DNA of 64,000 nt from Bifidobacterium margollesii. Lineage in GTDB: Bacteria; Actinomycetota; Actinomycetes; Actinomycetales; Bifidobacteriaceae. Positions within the stretch are counted from its first letter, which is position 1, and the number at the start of each line of letters is the position of its first letter. Of this stretch, positions 8,439 through 17,396 are shown in pieces. The DNA lies in the NCBI RefSeq assembly GCF_002860355.1, contig NZ_NMWU01000002.1, positions 62,001 to 126,000 of the forward strand. Reading direction: 5' to 3'. A model generated the notes under the pieces. The model had not been told where the DNA came from. It searched no databases and saw nothing but the letters and a program-made list of their open reading frames with translations. Both the position numbers and the translations under genes were made by a program.

Positions 8439-9950
8439 ATGACAGAAGATTTCCCGGTGGTGTTGCGAGGATACGAAAAGGACGCGGTGGACAATGCCAT
8501 GGCCACCATGCGCGAGAACACGGAGCGTATGCGTGAGCAGATCAAGGCGTACGACCAGCGCATTCTGAAGCTTGAGGCCGAACTTCAGGAGGAGAAGGCC
8601 CGCAAGACTCCGCAGAAGAACACGTTCGCATCCCTCGGCGCCTCCGCGCAGCAGCTGCTCGCCTCGGCGGAGCAGACCAGCCGTGAGCTGCTGGATCGAG
8701 CCAAGCAGGATGCCGCACGCACGCGCAAGACCGCTCAGGAGAAGGCCGACACGCTGCTCAACAACGCCTCCATCGATGCCAATCAGGTGCATGACGACGC
8801 TCAGGCCGAGGCCGATTCCCTCGTGGCCAAGGCCCGCAACGAGGCCAATACGATTCTTTCCTCCGCCAAGCAGACCGCCAGCCAGCTGAAGTCCGTGGCC
8901 GAGAAGCAGGCCGGCGAACAGCGCGAGACGCTGCGTCTGGAACTGGAGAACGCCCGTGACGAGCAGGGCAAGAAGCTCGCCGCCGAGAAGGCCGAGCATG
9001 AGCGTCAGCTCGCCGAGCAGCGCACCAAGCTCGCCCAGGAGATCGCCGATCAGCGCAAGGTCGCCGACGAGGAGATCTCCCGCAAGAAGGTGGAGTCCGA
9101 CGATCGTATTCAGAAGGCCCTCGATCAGGCCAACGCCCGTCTCAACGACGTGCGCGATCAGGTGGGCAAGATGCTGTCCGACGCGAAGCGCCAGTCGGGC
9201 GAGATTCTGGAGAAGGCCAAGGCCGACGCCCGCCGTCTCACCGATTCCGCCGATGTGGAGCGCGCGCACCGACTGGCGGAGACCGCCGCCGAGGTGGAGC
9301 AGATCCGCAAAGACATCGCCGCCCAGCAGGATGAGGCCAGCACCAAGGTGAACGAGGTGCTCGCCAGCGTCAAGGAGCGCAGCGCCCAGGCCCAGCAGGA
9401 ATCCGATGCGCTGCTGGCTCAGGCGCGTGCCGCCCGCGACGACGCCGACGCCTATGCGGCCAAGACCCGCGAGGAGGCCGACGCGCAGGGCAAGACGCTG
9501 ATCGAGGAGGCCACCCGCAAGGCCGAGGCTCAGGTGCAGCAGCGCCGTGAGGCCTCGCAGAAGGAGATCGAAGGTCTTCAGGAGCACATCTCCGCGCTGC
9601 AGGCCCGCGAGGCGTCCATCACCGCCCGTGTGGATGAGCTTCGCTCCATCTTCGCCAACGCCTTCGGATTCGGTGGTCCCGCGGCCGGCGCCGCAGCCTC
9701 GGCTGTTCCGACCGGCGTGGCGCAAGCCGTGGGCGATGTGGTCGATCAGCCTGCCGATGCCGCCGCCCCCGCAGAGGCTCCGGACGTGCCGGTGGCCAAT
9801 GTGGTGCCCGAAACGGTCGCTCCGGTGGTCGCGCCCGTTCAGCCCGTTCAGTCCGGCCAGCCCGTTGACCAGCCGGGCCAGCCCGTTGACCAGCCGGGCC
9901 AGCCCGTTCCCTCCGTCGACCAGCCCGGTCAGCCCGCAGCGGCCAACTGA
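8439..9950 (+). CDS. DivIVA-like long coiled-coil protein
   Basis: A 503-residue protein. The N-terminus (FPVVLRGYEKDAVDNAM) resembles the membrane-targeting start of DivIVA/Wag31 proteins, which mark curved membrane and poles in actinobacteria. Residues 20-390 are almost continuous charged, Ala-rich heptads, so a long coiled coil is expected. The last 100 residues are Pro/Val/Ala rich and end with repeated QPVDQPGQPV units encoded by a short tandem DNA repeat (about 9850-9940). It stands alone, followed by a hairpin terminator, and lies ahead of pepC. A scaffold role in polar growth or division is likely from family; the exact orthologue is not settled. Confidence 0.7.
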   Translation: MTEDFPVVLRGYEKDAVDNAMATMRENTERMREQIKAYDQRILKLEAELQEEKARKTPQKNTFASLGASAQQLLASAEQTSRELLDRAKQDAARTRKTAQEKADTLLNNASIDANQVHDDAQAEADSLVAKARNEANTILSSAKQTASQLKSVAEKQAGEQRETLRLELENARDEQGKKLAAEKAEHERQLAEQRTKLAQEIADQRKVADEEISRKKVESDDRIQKALDQANARLNDVRDQVGKMLSDAKRQSGEILEKAKADARRLTDSADVERAHRLAETAAEVEQIRKDIAAQQDEASTKVNEVLASVKERSAQAQQESDALLAQARAARDDADAYAAKTREEADAQGKTLIEEATRKAEAQVQQRREASQKEIEGLQEHISALQAREASITARVDELRSIFANAFGFGGPAAGAAASAVPTGVAQAVGDVVDQPADAAAPAEAPDVPVANVVPETVAPVVAPVQPVQSGQPVDQPGQPVDQPGQPVPSVDQPGQPAAAN

Positions 9951-9964
9951 TCCGTGATTCGATT

Positions 9965-9996
9965 CGGCTCCCGTTCGTCCGTTCGGGAGCCGTCTT
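9965..9996 (+). terminator. Terminator after the DivIVA-like gene
   Basis: CGGCTCCCG (9965-9973) and CGGGAGCCG (9984-9992) form a perfect 9-bp stem followed by TCTT. Confidence 0.7.
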
Positions 9997-10000
9997 AGTA

Positions 10001-10045
10001 TTCCGATTGTTCCGATTGTTCCGATTGTTCCGATTGTTCCGGCTG
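10001..10045. repeat. 9-bp tandem repeat, five copies
   Basis: TTCCGATTG is repeated four times without spacing and then once as TTCCGGCTG. It sits 47 bases before the pepC start codon and could vary in copy number by slippage. Confidence 0.9.
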
Positions 10046-10091
10046 TTCGGCAGCCGATTGCTTCGACATCAAAGACATCAAAGGAGAACGC

Positions 10092-11435
10092 ATGTCTGAT
10101 CTCAAACCGCTCAAGCCATTGGACGACACCCGCCTCGGCGCACTGCGCGAGGGATTCGCCGCGAATCCCGTCAATCGTCTTGCCATGAACGCCGTGACGC
10201 TCGGCGGCATCGACAAGGTGGCCCGCAACTACGACCGCGCCCGTCTGCTGCAGCGACGCTTCTCCGTCACCGTGGACAACGGCAAGGTCACCTCGCAGGC
10301 CCGTTCCGGCCGCTGCTGGCTGTTCAGCTCGCTGAATGTGGCTCGTTTCGTGGCCAAGCGGAATCTCGGCGTCAAGGATTTCGAGTTCTCGCAGAACTAT
10401 GCGATGTACTACGACAAGCTGGAACGCGCCAACTACTTCATGCAGGACATGGCTGCGCTGCATGCCGCGGGCGAGCCGGAGGACTCCCGTCTGGTGCAGC
10501 ATCTGCTCCACGATGTGATGGGCGACGGCGGCCAGTGGACGATGGCCATGAACGTGTACGAGAAGTACGGTGCCGTGCCGAAGGATCTGTTCCCGGAGAC
10601 GGCCAGCTCGCAGAACACCGGTCAGATGAACACGAATCTTCGCGCCGTGCTGCGTCAGGGTGTGGCCCGCATCTACGCGGGTGAGGATGCCGATGCGGTG
10701 GTGGCGCAGACCGTGGCGGCCGCGCACCGGGTGCTGACCATTCATCTCGGCACGCCGCCCACCTCGTTCGACTGGGAGTGGACCGACGACGACGGGCATT
10801 TCCACCGCGACGGCGAGATCACCCCGCAGGAGTTCTGGGCCAAGTACGTGGATGCCGGCCTGGAGGACTACGTGTGCCTGGTGGACGATCCTCGCGCCGA
10901 GCATCCGAAGGGACGCAAGATCGGCATCGAGCATCTGGGCAACGTGGTCGGCGGCACACCCACCGAATACCTCAACGTTCCGGTGGAGTTCATGAAGGAC
11001 TGCGCGCGCAGGATTCTGAGCGACGACGGCATTCCGGTGTGGTTCGGCGCGGACTGCCATCCGATGATGGACCGCGAGAACGGTGCGTGGGCCACCGACC
11101 TGTTCGAGTACGGCAGCGTGTACGACTTCGATTTCTCGATGGACAAGGAGACCCGCGTTCGGTTCGCCGATTCGGCGATGAACCATGCGATGGCGTTCGT
11201 CGGCGTGGATGTGGCCGACGACGGCAGGACGACCCGCCGCTGGCGTGTGGAGAACTCGTGGGGCGAGAAGATTGCCGACAAGGGTTACTTCACGATGAGC
11301 GACGACTGGTTCGGCGAATACGTCTATGAGATCGCCGTGCCCAAGTCCATGCTCCCCAAGGACTACCTCGCCGCCCTGGACGAACCCGCCATCATGCTCC
11401 CCGCATGGGATCCGATGGGCGCTTTGGCTCGGTGA
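10092..11435 (+). CDS. pepC: Aminopeptidase C (bleomycin hydrolase family, C1)
   Basis: A 447-residue cytosolic cysteine aminopeptidase of the bleomycin hydrolase family, which form hexameric barrels and trim peptides. The papain-type triad is intact: Cys75 in SGRCWLFSS, His365 in NHAMAFVGVD and Asn388 in VENSWGE. Length matches the family. The C-terminal residues, which gate the active site in this family, end in PMGALAR. GGAGAACGC precedes the ATG. It is followed by a double-hairpin repeat and then a DAHP synthase. Confidence 0.95.
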   Translation: MSDLKPLKPLDDTRLGALREGFAANPVNRLAMNAVTLGGIDKVARNYDRARLLQRRFSVTVDNGKVTSQARSGRCWLFSSLNVARFVAKRNLGVKDFEFSQNYAMYYDKLERANYFMQDMAALHAAGEPEDSRLVQHLLHDVMGDGGQWTMAMNVYEKYGAVPKDLFPETASSQNTGQMNTNLRAVLRQGVARIYAGEDADAVVAQTVAAAHRVLTIHLGTPPTSFDWEWTDDDGHFHRDGEITPQEFWAKYVDAGLEDYVCLVDDPRAEHPKGRKIGIEHLGNVVGGTPTEYLNVPVEFMKDCARRILSDDGIPVWFGADCHPMMDRENGAWATDLFEYGSVYDFDFSMDKETRVRFADSAMNHAMAFVGVDVADDGRTTRRWRVENSWGEKIADKGYFTMSDDWFGEYVYEIAVPKSMLPKDYLAALDEPAIMLPAWDPMGALAR

Positions 11436-11440
11436 CTTCA

Positions 11441-11500
11441 CTCATCCGTCCGGCTTCCCCTTGAGGGGAAGCTGTCGGCGGAAGCCGACTGATGAGGGGG
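11441..11500. repeat. Double-hairpin repeat element R1
   Basis: A CTCATCCGTCCGG head leads into CTTCCCC/GGGGAAG, then GTCGGC/GCCGAC and the tail TGATGAGGGGG. It is a single copy between pepC and aroG1 and may also end pepC transcription. It belongs to the repeat family described in the findings. Confidence 0.9.
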
Positions 11501-11653
11501 ATTTGGGCGAAGTAGCCGATGCGTTCGCCAAAAACGGGCATGGGATCACATTCCGTGCCCGTTTCGTCTATAGTGGTCGAGTCCGTCTCGATGGTCGAGG
11601 CGGCGGAACACCATCGCTATCCAATACATAGCATGATGAAAGAGGTGAGAAAT

Positions 11654-12787
11654 ATGGCAATCCTTCGCGGTCCCGACAGCAGCGAAGACGAACGGCGCAA
11701 TCTCTCGGAGAGCGCGGTCTTTCCCGAAACAATGGACGTGAACATCTATCAGCTTGACCCTATTCCGGCACCTCGCTCCTTTATCAAGGAGATTCCGCTG
11801 AGCGACAGGCAGCTGGATCTGGTGGCCCGGTCCCGTCAGGAGATCCGCGACGTGCTGCACGGTCGCGACGACCGTCTGCTCGTGGTGGTCGGCCCCTGTT
11901 CGATCCACGATCCCAAGGCCGCGCACGAATACGCGCAGCGTCTGGCCGAGGTGAAGTACGAGCTCAACGACGATCTGCTGATCGTGATGCGCGTGTACTT
12001 CGAAAAGCCGCGGACGACGATCGGCTGGAAGGGTCTGATCAACGATCCCGATCTTGACGGTACGTTCAACATTCGCAAGGGCATGTTCATGGCCCGTCAG
12101 GTGCTCTCCGACGTGCTGAGTCTGGGTGTGCCGGTGGCCACCGAATGGCTGGATCCGATCACCCCGCAATACCTGTCCGACGCGATCAGCTGGGGTGCGA
12201 TCGGTGCGCGCAACACCGAAAGCCAGGTGCATCGCGAGCTGGCGAGCGGCCTGTCGATGCCGGTGGGCTTCAAGAACTCCACCGACGGTTCGATCAAGGC
12301 TGCGGCGGACTCCTGCTATGCGTCCAGCTTCCAGCACCACTTCCTGTCGATCAATCTCGACGGCCATGTGATCGCCGCGGAGACCAAGGGCAATCCGGAC
12401 TGCCATCTGATTCTGCGTGGTTCCAGTCACGGTCCGAACTACGATCCCGAGTCGGTGAAGGCCGCACTGGAGGCGTTGAGGAAGTCCAAGGCTCCCGGTC
12501 CGAGCGAACATGGTCTGATCATCGACGCCGCCCACGGCAACTGCGGCAAGAACGAGGAGGTGGAGGCCGAGGTGGTGGAGAACATCGCCGAGCGTCTCGC
12601 CGCCGGAGAGCAGGGCATCACCGGCATCATGATGGAGAGCTTCCTCAAGGCCGGCGCCCAGAAGCCGGCCCCGCTTGATCAGCTGGAATACGGCCAGTCG
12701 GTCACTGACCGCTGCGTGCCGTGGGATCGTACCGACGAACTGCTGCACACGCTCGCCAAGGCCGTGCGCACCCGTCGTGCCCTCTGA
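11654..12787 (+). CDS. Class I DAHP synthase (first copy)
   Basis: A 377-residue 3-deoxy-7-phosphoheptulonate synthase, the first step of the shikimate pathway (PEP plus erythrose 4-phosphate). It has VVVGPCSIHDPKAAHEYA, YFEKPRTTIGWKGLIND, GAIGARNTESQVHR, and DAAHGNCGKN, the metal and substrate signatures of the AroF/G/H group. I chose the ATG at 11654, preceded by AAAGAGGTGAG; the open frame extends upstream through the spacer without a ribosome site. A paralogue lies 3.2 kb downstream. Feedback specificity cannot be read from sequence alone. Confidence 0.95.
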   Translation: MAILRGPDSSEDERRNLSESAVFPETMDVNIYQLDPIPAPRSFIKEIPLSDRQLDLVARSRQEIRDVLHGRDDRLLVVVGPCSIHDPKAAHEYAQRLAEVKYELNDDLLIVMRVYFEKPRTTIGWKGLINDPDLDGTFNIRKGMFMARQVLSDVLSLGVPVATEWLDPITPQYLSDAISWGAIGARNTESQVHRELASGLSMPVGFKNSTDGSIKAAADSCYASSFQHHFLSINLDGHVIAAETKGNPDCHLILRGSSHGPNYDPESVKAALEALRKSKAPGPSEHGLIIDAAHGNCGKNEEVEAEVVENIAERLAAGEQGITGIMMESFLKAGAQKPAPLDQLEYGQSVTDRCVPWDRTDELLHTLAKAVRTRRAL

Positions 12788-12827
12788 GTCGTCGGATCGG
12801 TTCCGTCGTTTTCAGGTTGTCGTCCCC

Positions 12828-12861
12828 GCCCCGCGATGCATAATGCCATCGCGGGGCTTTT
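12828..12861 (+). terminator. Terminator of the first DAHP synthase
   Basis: GCCCCGCGATG (12828-12838) pairs perfectly with CATCGCGGGGC (12847-12857), followed by TTTTC. A strong intrinsic terminator. Confidence 0.9.
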
Positions 12862-12935
12862 CGCTGCCGTTGCCGTGATTTGTCCTGCGGGAATCCCAAA
12901 AATCCCATTTATAGGGACAGTTTCCTAAATCTCCA

Positions 12936-12987
12936 CCCCTTTGAAAATAATGAAACCAAGTGCATACTGCTTTTTCTTGCAAAGGGG
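12936..12987 (+). promoter_or_regulatory. Possible ribosome-site-masking stem before the rhamnosidase
   Basis: CCCCTTTG (12936-12943) is the exact complement of CAAAGGGG (12980-12987), which contains the ribosome site of the next gene. Pairing in the leader could limit translation; this is inference. Confidence 0.4.
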
Positions 12988-12994
12988 CGGAATA

Positions 12995-15874
12995 ATGGAT
13001 GACAAAATCGAGCGTCTCGTAACGCAGACGGTGGGGAAGGCCCCCGCGAATCTGCTGGTCAACGATCGTATCTCCCCGGTGGACATCGAACCCGACACCG
13101 TGCCGGTGCTGCGATGGGTGGTTCCCCTTGAGGAGCCCCGAGGTCTGAGCCTGACCACCGAATCGCCGAACACCGTCTGCGCCTACCGGGTGATCGTCTC
13201 GTCCACCCCTGCCAAGGCGCGTGCCGGCGAAGGCGACGTCTGGGACTCCGGCCGGGTGGAGGGCGACGGCTTCTCCGGTGTGGAGCTGAACGACATCGAC
13301 ACCTCCGCCAGCCAGCGGTACTGGGCCGCCGTGCAGGTGTGGCGCGGCGTCGGCAGGACGGCCGTGGCCACCGCATTCAGCGAACCGACGACCTTCGGCA
13401 CCGGCGCCGGACGCCAGTGGAGCCACGCCGAACCGATCTGGGCCGATCCGGTCACCGCCGCGCCGTACACCACCGTAGAACTGCCCGCAGTGGCGCACGA
13501 CGAGATCCTGCAGCGCAAGAACACCGACCAGTTCGCCAACAAACCCGATCTGCTCACCTCCGAACACAACTCCCGCGGATGGGCGTTCCTGCGTGGCCGG
13601 GTGCGTCTCGCCGACAAGCCGGTGCGCTGGGCCACCCTCAACGCCACCGGCGCGGACGTGTGGCGCAGTCGTCAGTTCGTCTACCGCGCATGGGTCAACG
13701 GCCACTTCGCCGGATACGGCCCCACCTTCCCCATCGCGGGGGAGACCCGATACGACGGCTTCGACGTCACCTCCTGGCTGGTCCCCGGCCGCGACAACTG
13801 GATCGGCGTGGTCGCCTACGCGCTGGAGGATCAGCGCTTCGAAGCCCAGCTCGACGTGACCTACGAGGACGGCACCGTCGACCACTTCGGCACCGGACCC
13901 GACTGGCTCGCCAAGGTGGGCAACGACGTGTATCCTGACGCCGAATCCATCGGCACGCACGTCTACGAGCTGCCCGCCGAGAACATCCGCACGCAGCTGT
14001 ACCAGCACGGCATCTCCGAACCCGATTTCGACGACTCCGCATGGGCCCATGCCGTGACCAAGCCGCGGTTCGACGATCTGGCCGCCACCCCCGTCAACAA
14101 ACCGCGCATCAAGGTATGGCATCCGGTCTCCAAGCGGGTGACCGACGACGGGCGGCTGATCGTGGACTTCGGCCGTGCGGTGGCCGGCGGCGTACGACTC
14201 GCGATCAACACCGCCAAGCCCCTCGACGTGGTGGTGCGCTACGGCGAGATCCTCAACGACGACGGCACGGTGAAATACCAGCTCAGCGCCTACAACACGT
14301 ATCAGGAGACCTGGCATTTCTGCAAGGGCAAGACCGGCCTCACCTTCGCCCGCTCTTGGGGCATGCGCGTGTTCCGCTACGTGGAGATCCTGCCCGCCGA
14401 GCCCGCCCCCGACGTGATCGCCGACCTCGCCGAACACGACGCCCGCGTGGACGCCGAGGCGCTGGTCTACCCGTACAACGGCATCTCCGACGCCTTCGAC
14501 TCCTCCGACGATGTGCTCAACCGCGTCTGGAAGCTTTCGAGGAACACCATCGAAGCGCTCAACGGCAACATCTACGCCGATTCGTGGACTCGCGAACGCA
14601 TCCCGTACGAGGCCGACGCTTGGTTGCAGCAGCGCGCCCACCTCGCCCTCGACGATTCGCCGACATTGGGCGAATACTCCATCGACTTCCTGCTCGCCAA
14701 CCGCACCTGGCCCACCGAATGGCCGCTGTATCTGGTGCTCGCCGTGCACGACGCATGGCGTCAGACCGGAAGCCTCAAGCAGGCCGAAACGCACTGGGAC
14801 CAGATCGTCGCCATGCTGCCCGGCAAGTATCTCGACGAAGCCTCGGGGCTGATCGTCAAGGACCCCGGCCAAAGCAGCCACACCGACGGCGATCTGATCG
14901 ACTGGCCGCCGGCCGAACGCGACGGATTCGAATTCGGTCGGGTGAACACGGTGATCAACGCGCTCGCCTCGCAGAGCTATGCCGATGCCGCCGACCTCGC
15001 CGGGGCGCTGGGGTACACCGAGGAGGCGCGCCGCTTCGCCGACGTGGCATCCCGGATGCGCGCCGCGATTCACGAACGACTGTGGGACGACGAGGCCGGT
15101 GCCTACGTGGACGGCCTCGACACGGGTGCCGACGGCAGGCAGATCGCCCACCATGCCGAACACTCGTCGGCGTTCGCGCTCGCCTTCGCCGAAGTGCCGA
15201 AGGAACGTCTTCCCCGCGTGGCCGCGTTCCTGCGCGGCAAGGGCATGGCGTGCAGCGTCTATGTGGCGGCCGTGCTGCTCGGTGGTCTCTACAAGGCCGG
15301 ATTCGGCGCCGATGCGGACGCGCTGATCGCGGCGCCCTCCGGCGAACGCACCTGGCAGCACATGATCGATCAGGGTGCCGGCGGCACGATGGAGGCGTGG
15401 AGCCTCAGACTGAAGACCAACACCACGTATTCGCATCCGTGGGCATCGTCCCCGGCCTATCTGCTGCCGGAGGGACTGCTCGGCATCCGTCCGCTGGTCG
15501 CCGGATACCGTTCGTTCGTCGTGGCGCCGCAGCCCGGCTCGGTGAAGCGGGCCGACGTGAAGCTGCCGGTGCGTTCCGGTGTGATCCGGGCGTCGTACGA
15601 GGTGCGGGGGAGTGCCGTGCCCACCGGTGAGCGGCCTGCGGTGGACGGCATCGAGATCAAGGTGACCGTGCCCGTGGGGTCCAAGGCCGATGTGATCGTG
15701 CCGCCGCTGAACTCCGGTGCCTCGACCGTGCTGCTTGACGGCGCGGAGGTGGAGGCCGTGGAGCTCGGCGCGGGATACGATGCGATCGATGGCATGTTCA
15801 CCCAGCATTCGTATCCGAAGGGATCGCTGCTGGTGCATGGACTGGAGGCCGGAACGCACGTCATCGAGGCGTGA
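12995..15874 (+). CDS. Alpha-L-rhamnosidase, GH78
   Basis: A 959-residue protein with no signal peptide, so an intracellular enzyme. It has the GH78 layout: N-terminal beta domains with the fibronectin-like RWVVPLEE...ESPNTVCAYRVIVSS region, a carbohydrate-binding-like segment (YRAWVNGHFAGYGPTFP), the (alpha/alpha)6 catalytic domain about residues 480-830, and a C-terminal beta domain with GSVKRADVKLPVRSG. SWTRERIPYEADAW carries the acidic residues of the active site. AAAGGGGCGG precedes the ATG. It would release L-rhamnose from oligosaccharides or glycosides. It lies between two DAHP synthase genes with no transporter beside it, which suggests insertion of a catabolic gene. Confidence 0.85.
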   Translation: MDDKIERLVTQTVGKAPANLLVNDRISPVDIEPDTVPVLRWVVPLEEPRGLSLTTESPNTVCAYRVIVSSTPAKARAGEGDVWDSGRVEGDGFSGVELNDIDTSASQRYWAAVQVWRGVGRTAVATAFSEPTTFGTGAGRQWSHAEPIWADPVTAAPYTTVELPAVAHDEILQRKNTDQFANKPDLLTSEHNSRGWAFLRGRVRLADKPVRWATLNATGADVWRSRQFVYRAWVNGHFAGYGPTFPIAGETRYDGFDVTSWLVPGRDNWIGVVAYALEDQRFEAQLDVTYEDGTVDHFGTGPDWLAKVGNDVYPDAESIGTHVYELPAENIRTQLYQHGISEPDFDDSAWAHAVTKPRFDDLAATPVNKPRIKVWHPVSKRVTDDGRLIVDFGRAVAGGVRLAINTAKPLDVVVRYGEILNDDGTVKYQLSAYNTYQETWHFCKGKTGLTFARSWGMRVFRYVEILPAEPAPDVIADLAEHDARVDAEALVYPYNGISDAFDSSDDVLNRVWKLSRNTIEALNGNIYADSWTRERIPYEADAWLQQRAHLALDDSPTLGEYSIDFLLANRTWPTEWPLYLVLAVHDAWRQTGSLKQAETHWDQIVAMLPGKYLDEASGLIVKDPGQSSHTDGDLIDWPPAERDGFEFGRVNTVINALASQSYADAADLAGALGYTEEARRFADVASRMRAAIHERLWDDEAGAYVDGLDTGADGRQIAHHAEHSSAFALAFAEVPKERLPRVAAFLRGKGMACSVYVAAVLLGGLYKAGFGADADALIAAPSGERTWQHMIDQGAGGTMEAWSLRLKTNTTYSHPWASSPAYLLPEGLLGIRPLVAGYRSFVVAPQPGSVKRADVKLPVRSGVIRASYEVRGSAVPTGERPAVDGIEIKVTVPVGSKADVIVPPLNSGASTVLLDGAEVEAVELGAGYDAIDGMFTQHSYPKGSLLVHGLEAGTHVIEA

Positions 15875-15886
15875 GGCTTCCTGCGT

Positions 15887-15931
15887 GCCGATACAGCCGA
15901 TACGGTCTACGGTCGATACAGAGCCGATACA
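15887..15931. repeat. GCCGATACA repeats after the rhamnosidase
   Basis: GCCGATACA/G occurs at 15887, 15896 and 15923, with a partial CGATACA at 15914. They fill the gap between the rhamnosidase stop codon and the second DAHP synthase and may include its promoter. Confidence 0.7.
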
Positions 15932-15987
15932 ATGGGCCGCAGTCATCTGCAGGTCATCCGCGATCGAGCGGCAGGAAGGGTGTGGCA

Positions 15988-17193
15988 ATGAGTGAGACGA
16001 ACGACCGACACAATGACGACGTCGATCGCAGCGAGGAGTTTCGGGCTCTGCGCAGGGCCATGGACGAGGGGCGCAATCCGCTGACGGTGGACGGCATCCC
16101 GCGCTGGGAGGACGAAGTGGGCATCGACCGCATCGTCAACCGGCGGGTGCTGGAACTCGATCCGCTGCCCACGCCGGCCACCGTGCTTGCCGATCTGCCG
16201 CTCGACGCCGCGGCGCGCGAACTGGTGGCCGGTTCGCGCGACGAGGTGCGTGCCTGCCTGTACGGGCAGGATGATCGTCTGCTGGTGATCGTCGGCCCCT
16301 GTTCGGTGCACGATCCCGCAGCCGCGCTCGATTATGCTCGCAGGCTGGCCAAGGTGCGTGACGAGCTTGACCGCGAACTCATGATCGTGATGCGCGTGTA
16401 CTTCGAAAAGCCTCGCACCACGGTTGGCTGGAAAGGTCTGATCAACGATCCCGATGTGGATGGCAGCCACAAGATCCGCAAGGGGCTGCTGCTCGCCCGT
16501 CGAACGCTGCTCGACGTGCTCGGCGCAGGCATGCCGGCCGCCACCGAGTTCCTGGAGCCCACCTCCCCGCAGTTCATCGCCGACGCGGTGACGTGGGGTG
16601 CGATCGGCGCGCGCAACACCGAAAGCCAGATCCACCGTCAGCTGGCCAGCGGCCTGTCGATGCCGGTGGGATTCAAGAACGCCACCGACGGTTCGGTGAA
16701 GGCCGCGGTCAACGGATGCTATGCCGCCGCCCAGCAGCACACCTTCTTCGGCATCGATCATGAGGGGCGGGCCGCGGCCGTGGAGACGCTGGGGAATCCC
16801 GACTGCCATGTGGTGCTGCGTGGTTCGAGCCACGGCCCGAACTATGACGCCGAATCGGTGGCCGGGGCGATGGCCGCCATCCGCGATGAGATGCCCGCCG
16901 ATTCGGCGGCCGCGCACGGGCTGGTGATCGACGCCTCGCACGGCAATTCCGGCAAGGACGAGCATCGCCAGGCCGCCGTGGTGCGGGATATCGCCGCGCG
17001 CATCGCGGCAGGGGAGCGGGGCATCACCGGCATCATGATGGAAAGCTTCATCGAAGGCGGCAACCAGCCTGCCGCGCCGTTGCCGCAGCTGGTCTACGGC
17101 AAGTCGATCACCGACAAGTGCATCGCATGGCCCGAAACCGAGAAGCTGCTCCACGAGCTGGCCGAAGCGGTGAGCGCTCGCCGCTGGAGGTGA
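15988..17193 (+). CDS. Class I DAHP synthase (second copy)
   Basis: A 401-residue paralogue of the enzyme encoded at 11654-12787, sharing VGPCSVHDPAAALDYA, YFEKPRTTVGWKGLIND, GAIGARNTESQIHR and DASHGNSGKD. It has about 25 extra N-terminal polar residues. The ATG has GGAAGG upstream. In the first copy the last motif reads DAAHGNCGKN, so the two differ at the Cys/Ser next to the loop. Two isozymes usually differ in feedback by Tyr, Phe or Trp; which is which is not visible here. Confidence 0.95.
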   Translation: MSETNDRHNDDVDRSEEFRALRRAMDEGRNPLTVDGIPRWEDEVGIDRIVNRRVLELDPLPTPATVLADLPLDAAARELVAGSRDEVRACLYGQDDRLLVIVGPCSVHDPAAALDYARRLAKVRDELDRELMIVMRVYFEKPRTTVGWKGLINDPDVDGSHKIRKGLLLARRTLLDVLGAGMPAATEFLEPTSPQFIADAVTWGAIGARNTESQIHRQLASGLSMPVGFKNATDGSVKAAVNGCYAAAQQHTFFGIDHEGRAAAVETLGNPDCHVVLRGSSHGPNYDAESVAGAMAAIRDEMPADSAAAHGLVIDASHGNSGKDEHRQAAVVRDIAARIAAGERGITGIMMESFIEGGNQPAAPLPQLVYGKSITDKCIAWPETEKLLHELAEAVSARRWR

Positions 17194-17242
17194 CGCGGAC
17201 GATTGTTCAATGATGTCGATTGATCAATGTGGCATTGGTCAT

Positions 17243-17343
17243 GGAGGGTGATGTGCCTCGCTCGACACACTCAAGGCCGTTCGGCCCCGCGGCCGGGCAA
17301 ACCCGGCCGCTAGCCTACGGTCGAGCGAGGCACATCCCCCTCC
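17243..17343. repeat. Nested long palindrome between the DAHP synthase and mtnN
   Basis: Outer arms 17243-17266 and 17320-17343 are 24 bp long with one mismatch. Inside sits a second hairpin, GCGGCCGGG-CAAA-CCCGGCCGC (17289-17310). The 3' arm ends in CCCCCTCCTTTTC. It may end transcription on both strands or form a structured RNA. Confidence 0.85.
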
Positions 17344-17396
17344 TTTTCTAGGATGCATTGAGGAAGCATCGGACAATCGAGATCTAAGGAGCGAAC

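Noticed and set aside
8412-11441. Antisense open frame of 1009 codons
   Set aside because: It overlaps the DivIVA-like gene and pepC on the other strand; low-complexity Leu/Gly/His translation is a high-GC shadow.
12812-15988. Antisense open frame of 1058 codons
   Set aside because: It mirrors the rhamnosidase gene and shows only His/Gly/Arg-rich sequence.
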